Assembly (NCBI GenBank): GCA_021784615.1
Contig: JAJYHU010000100.1
Coordinates: forward strand, 1 to 7,903
DNA: 7,903 nucleotides
Direction of reading: 5' to 3'
From: Acidobacteriota bacterium
GTDB lineage: Bacteria > Acidobacteriota > Terriglobia > UBA7540
The notes beneath the pieces are model-generated. The model saw only the letters and a list, made by a program, of their open reading frames with translations, had not been told where the DNA came from and ran no database searches. Shown here piece after piece: positions 5,743 to 7,903 of the stretch (position 1 is its first letter; each line of letters starts with the position of its first letter). Both the position numbers and the translations under genes were made by a program.

Positions 5743-6413
5743 TGTCCTCCACTCGATCGGTTTGCCGAACTGTAAAGCCCTGCTTTCAGTATATATTGTT
5801 CCACCAGAGCCGGCACGGCCCCTGCAATCTTATGTTTCCGCCGGAAGGCTTGCCGGATCTCGTGTGAAGCGACCGGGACTTTAACTCCCTCGAGAATGTG
5901 CAGGGTGGTTTTGCGCAGGCGGATCAAGCTTGCTGAACCTCGCTTGCGCGGCGTAGCCAGAAGATCCGCGGGAACCACCTTTTGGATTTCACGGCTGTCG
6001 AAGCCGGGCCGCGATACAACGATGAAATTAACCAGATTGAGCAGGCGCCTGAACTGTCTCCACTGCGGAAGGTCAAGGAAAGCGTCCATGCCGATCAGGA
6101 AAAAAAGCTGGTCTCGCGGGCCAACCTGGCGCCTCAGGCGGCGAACCGTGTCGATCGTATAATGCGGTTCGTGTCTTGAGTTCGGCGCTTCCAGCGCCGA
6201 GGGAACCAGCCGCGGATTTCCGGCACAAGCTAAAGTCACCATGGCAAAACGGTGGTGAAATTCGGTGAGGCCGCCGGAAATCTTGTGCGGAGGGCATCCC
6301 GTGGGGACGAATAAGATTTTATGCAGGCGGTACTTTCGGAGGGCCGCTTTGGCCGCCTGAACGTGCCCCGTGTGTACCGGATCGAATGTCCCGCCAAAAA
6401 TTGCAATTTTCAC
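5739..6413 (-). CDS. nadD: NadD, nicotinate-nucleotide adenylyltransferase
   Basis: NadD joins nicotinate mononucleotide and ATP to give deamido-NAD, a required step of NAD synthesis in the cytoplasm. The 224-residue product begins KIAIFGGTFDPVHTGH (2-17), containing the nucleotidyltransferase HxGH-type motif as HTGH (14-17). It continues with FVPTGCPPHK (35-44), YTIDTV (85-90), FLIGMDAFLDLPQW (105-118) and VVSRPGF (132-138). The C-terminal ISSTxIR motif appears as VASHEIR (181-187), an unusual version. The start is GTG (6413-6411), seven bases after the obgE TGA, with AGGTGGA about eleven bases upstream inside the end of obgE. Length is normal (about 190-225). Confidence 0.95.
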   Translation of the reverse strand: MKIAIFGGTFDPVHTGHVQAAKAALRKYRLHKILFVPTGCPPHKISGGLTEFHHRFAMVTLACAGNPRLVPSALEAPNSRHEPHYTIDTVRRLRRQVGPRDQLFFLIGMDAFLDLPQWRQFRRLLNLVNFIVVSRPGFDSREIQKVVPADLLATPRKRGSASLIRLRKTTLHILEGVKVPVASHEIRQAFRRKHKIAGAVPALVEQYILKAGLYSSANRSSGGQ

Positions 6414-6420
6414 GCCGTTG

Positions 6421-7479
6421 TCAGTCCACCTGGCTGTCTGGCAAAAGACTTACGGGATCGTCCTGGGAGGAATCGGGCCTGGGAATTGCTTCCAGCTTGG
6501 CCCACGCGGCATGCTTGAGCTTTTCGAGGCCTTCGCCCGTGACCGAGGAAATCTCGAAGAGCGGACGCTCTTGTTCCCGGCAAAATTTGCGCAGGGCACT
6601 CAGGCGTTTGCCATCGCCTGAAGCGTCCACCCGTGAAGCCACCACCAGCATCGGTTTTTTCGCAATCACCGGGCTGAAGCTCTCGAGTTCCTTCTGAATA
6701 ATCGAATAGTCTTCGACGGGGTCCCGCCCGGAGTGCTCTGCCACGTCGATCAGATGGAGCAACAGCCGCGTGCGCTCCACATGTTTGAGGAATCGATCTC
6801 CCAATCCGCGTCCCTGATGTGCTCCGGCGATAAGACCCGGGATATCGGCCATGACGAAAGTCTTTTCATCATCAATAGCTACCACGCCCAGGCATGGCTC
6901 AAGCGTGGTAAAAGGATAATCGGCAATCCGCGGCCGGGCGGCACTGAGCCGCGAGACCAGAGTGGATTTGCCGACGTTCGGAAAGCCTACCAGACCCACA
7001 TCGGCCAGCAGCTTAAGCTCCAGCTTTAAGGTGCGTTCTTCGCCGGGCTTGCCGGGTTCGGACTTGCGCGGAGCCTGATGCGTGGAGGTTGCAAAACGCG
7101 CATTGCCGCGGCCTCCGCGGCCTCCCTCGGCGGCCAGGAAGCGCACGGCCGGAGCATCAAAGTCAAAGAGCTTTTCTCCGGTTGCTTCGTCCCAAACCAC
7201 AGTCCCTACGGGGAGCGAGATTACCAAATCCTTCCCGTTTTTCCCATGGCGGTTTGACCCTTCGCCGTGCCCGCCCCGCTGGGCGCGAAACTCCTTGTTA
7301 AACCGGAATTTCAGCAGTGTATTGTGGTGCTGGGTGCTTTCCAGATAGATGCTTCCTCCGTCGCCTCCGTCGCCTCCGCTCGGTCCGCCGCGGGGAACAT
7401 ACTTTTCCCGCCGGAAAGCAACGCAGCCATTTCCGCCGCCGCCTGCCGCAATATAGATTTTGGCTTCGTCAACAAACAC
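6421..7479 (-). CDS. obgE: Obg/CgtA, ribosome-associated GTPase
   Basis: Obg is an essential GTPase that takes part in 50S subunit assembly and links growth to (p)ppGpp. The 352-residue product starts MFVDEAKIYIAAGGGGNG and has the glycine-rich Obg fold at about 1-158, including RREKYVPRGGPSGGDGGDGG (23-42) and GGRGGRGNARFATST (119-133). The GTPase domain follows: G1 GFPNVGKST (165-173), FTT (190-192, G2), G3 DIPGLI (212-217), and G5 SSVTGEG (311-317). G4, usually NKxD, is SRVD (282-285). After it comes a short acidic tail without the C-terminal OCT domain seen in some Gram-positives. The start is GTG (7479-7477) with AAGGTG seven bases upstream. It follows rpmA, as in most bacteria (rplU-rpmA-obgE), but here the two are separated by a terminator. 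Confidence 0.97.
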   Translation of the reverse strand: MFVDEAKIYIAAGGGGNGCVAFRREKYVPRGGPSGGDGGDGGSIYLESTQHHNTLLKFRFNKEFRAQRGGHGEGSNRHGKNGKDLVISLPVGTVVWDEATGEKLFDFDAPAVRFLAAEGGRGGRGNARFATSTHQAPRKSEPGKPGEERTLKLELKLLADVGLVGFPNVGKSTLVSRLSAARPRIADYPFTTLEPCLGVVAIDDEKTFVMADIPGLIAGAHQGRGLGDRFLKHVERTRLLLHLIDVAEHSGRDPVEDYSIIQKELESFSPVIAKKPMLVVASRVDASGDGKRLSALRKFCREQERPLFEISSVTGEGLEKLKHAAWAKLEAIPRPDSSQDDPVSLLPDSQVD

Positions 7480-7502
7480 GCAAAAGCACCTTAGAAATCA
7501 AA

Positions 7503-7532
7503 AGTATACACTCTGGGGCATAGCCCCGTCAG
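7503..7532 (-). promoter_or_regulatory. Candidate sigma-70-type promoter for the obgE operon
   Basis: On the minus strand, TATACT (7508-7503, five of six consensus bases) lies 18 bases after CTGACG (7532-7527, four of six). Transcription would start near 7496, giving an obgE leader of about 17 bases that contains the AAGGTG ribosome site. The spacer holds a perfect dyad GGGGC-TAT-GCCCC (7527-7515). The preceding rpmA terminator makes a promoter here necessary unless readthrough is high. Confidence 0.5.
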
Positions 7533-7539
7533 CCGCGAT

Positions 7540-7607
7540 TTGGCAATTGGGCTGTGGGTAAGCAAGTGAGCCTGGTGACTTGCGATTTTCAATCGTTCCA
7601 TTGCCAA
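7540..7607. repeat. Cluster of inverted repeats in the rpmA-obgE gap
   Basis: Three nested or adjacent dyads lie in this stretch: TTGGCAAT (7540-7547) with ATTGCCAA (7600-7607); GCAAGT (7562-7567) with ACTTGC (7578-7583); and CGATT (7583-7587) with AATCG (7591-7595). No coding frame of note covers it. It may be a decayed REP-like or MITE-like intergenic element or a long imperfect hairpin. The terminator, these repeats and the promoter account for the 208-base gap. Confidence 0.4.
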
Positions 7608-7636
7608 TCACAAATCAGCGAAGAAGGTCCCAAAGA

Positions 7637-7680
7637 CAGAAAAGGCGGCGGGGATTTCCAAGACTTTTCCCCACCGCCTT
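7637..7680 (-). terminator. Rho-independent terminator after rpmA
   Basis: The minus strand reads AAGGCGGTGGGGA (7680-7668), a 13-base loop, then TCCCCGCCGCCTT (7654-7642), followed by a T-rich tail TTTTCTGTCTTT that overlaps the stem end. The stem is 13 pairs with a single G-U wobble; on the plus strand the same position would be a C-A mismatch, so it is built for the minus-strand transcript. It begins seven bases after the rpmA stop codon. Confidence 0.88.
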
Positions 7681-7687
7681 CTGGAAC

Positions 7688-7903
7688 TTAGTTTGCCGAC
7701 GGAACCAGGATGCTGACAAAGCGGCCTTTGCTGCCCCGGTCCTCAAACTTGACGACGCCGGAAACCTTGGCGAAGAGCGTGTCGTCCTTGCCGACGCCGA
7801 CGTTCTCGCCCGGCTTCAACGGTGTGCCGCGCTGGCGAACCAGAATTGATCCCCCGCTGACCACCTGTCCGTCAAAGCGCTTCACTCCCAGCCTTTGGGC
7901 GTT
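7688..7903 (-). CDS. rpmA: Ribosomal protein bL27 (N-terminus beyond window edge)
   Basis: bL27 is a 50S subunit protein whose N-terminal tail reaches the peptidyl-transferase centre and helps position tRNA. The visible 71 residues start NAQRLGVKRFDGQVV and continue GGSILVRQRGT, KPGENVGVGKDDTLFAKVSGVVKFED and RFVSILVPSAN, matching bL27 closely. The first 15-20 residues, including the usual MAHKKG start, lie upstream of the window (above 7903). An internal ATG-like start is not needed: the frame is open to the window edge. The TAA at 7690-7688 is followed by a strong terminator. rplU is expected just upstream. Confidence 0.96.
   Translation of the reverse strand, partial: NAQRLGVKRFDGQVVSGGSILVRQRGTPLKPGENVGVGKDDTLFAKVSGVVKFEDRGSKGRFVSILVPSAN

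Overview
The window is an ordinary-looking bacterial chromosome segment with every recognisable gene on the minus strand, so it is transcribed from high to low coordinates. It reads as a single core-metabolism neighbourhood, not an accessory island: no insertion sequence, phage gene, CRISPR array, tRNA or rRNA is visible. Base composition is moderately GC-rich throughout. The gene order rpmA-obgE-nadD-rsfS-rlmH, followed by accD-folC, plus an exported protein of a type I associate with Acidobacteriota, suggests an uncultured or little-studied acidobacterium. That taxonomic guess is an inference; no marker gene in the window proves it.

Layout in transcription order: the 3' part of rpmA (ribosomal protein L27) ends at a good rho-independent terminator. 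A 208-base gap follows, holding several inverted repeats and a candidate promoter for obgE. Next come obgE (ribosome-associated GTPase), nadD (NAD synthesis), rsfS (ribosomal silencing factor), rlmH (23S rRNA methyltransferase), cobO (cobalamin adenosyltransferase), accD (acetyl-CoA carboxylase beta subunit), folC (folate polyglutamylation), plsC (1-acylglycerol-3-phosphate acyltransferase), an exported protein of unknown function, and the 5' part of hslV (peptidase of the HslUV protease). Spacing is tight (4-base overlaps nadD/rsfS and accD/folC, 4 bases folC/plsC), so obgE to plsC is probably one operon, perhaps extending to the exported protein. hslV has its own strong extended -10 element.

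The genes join ribosome biogenesis and quality (L27, Obg, RsfS, RlmH), cofactor supply (NadD, CobO, FolC) and membrane lipid synthesis (AccD, PlsC), with proteolysis (HslV) at the end.

The most notable observation is in accD. The obvious full-length gene starts at 4262 with the family-typical N-terminus MTWFRR and keeps an intact four-cysteine zinc ribbon, but codon 12 is an in-frame amber stop (TAG, 4227-4229). No ATG, GTG or TTG lies between that stop and Met57, which is past the zinc ribbon and has no Shine-Dalgarno sequence. None of the ten genes whose stop codon is visible ends in TAG. Either this is a point mutation or assembly error in an essential gene, or the amber codon is read through or decoded as an amino acid. 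Smaller oddities are a non-canonical guanine-recognition motif in Obg and an altered ISSTxIR-type motif in NadD.
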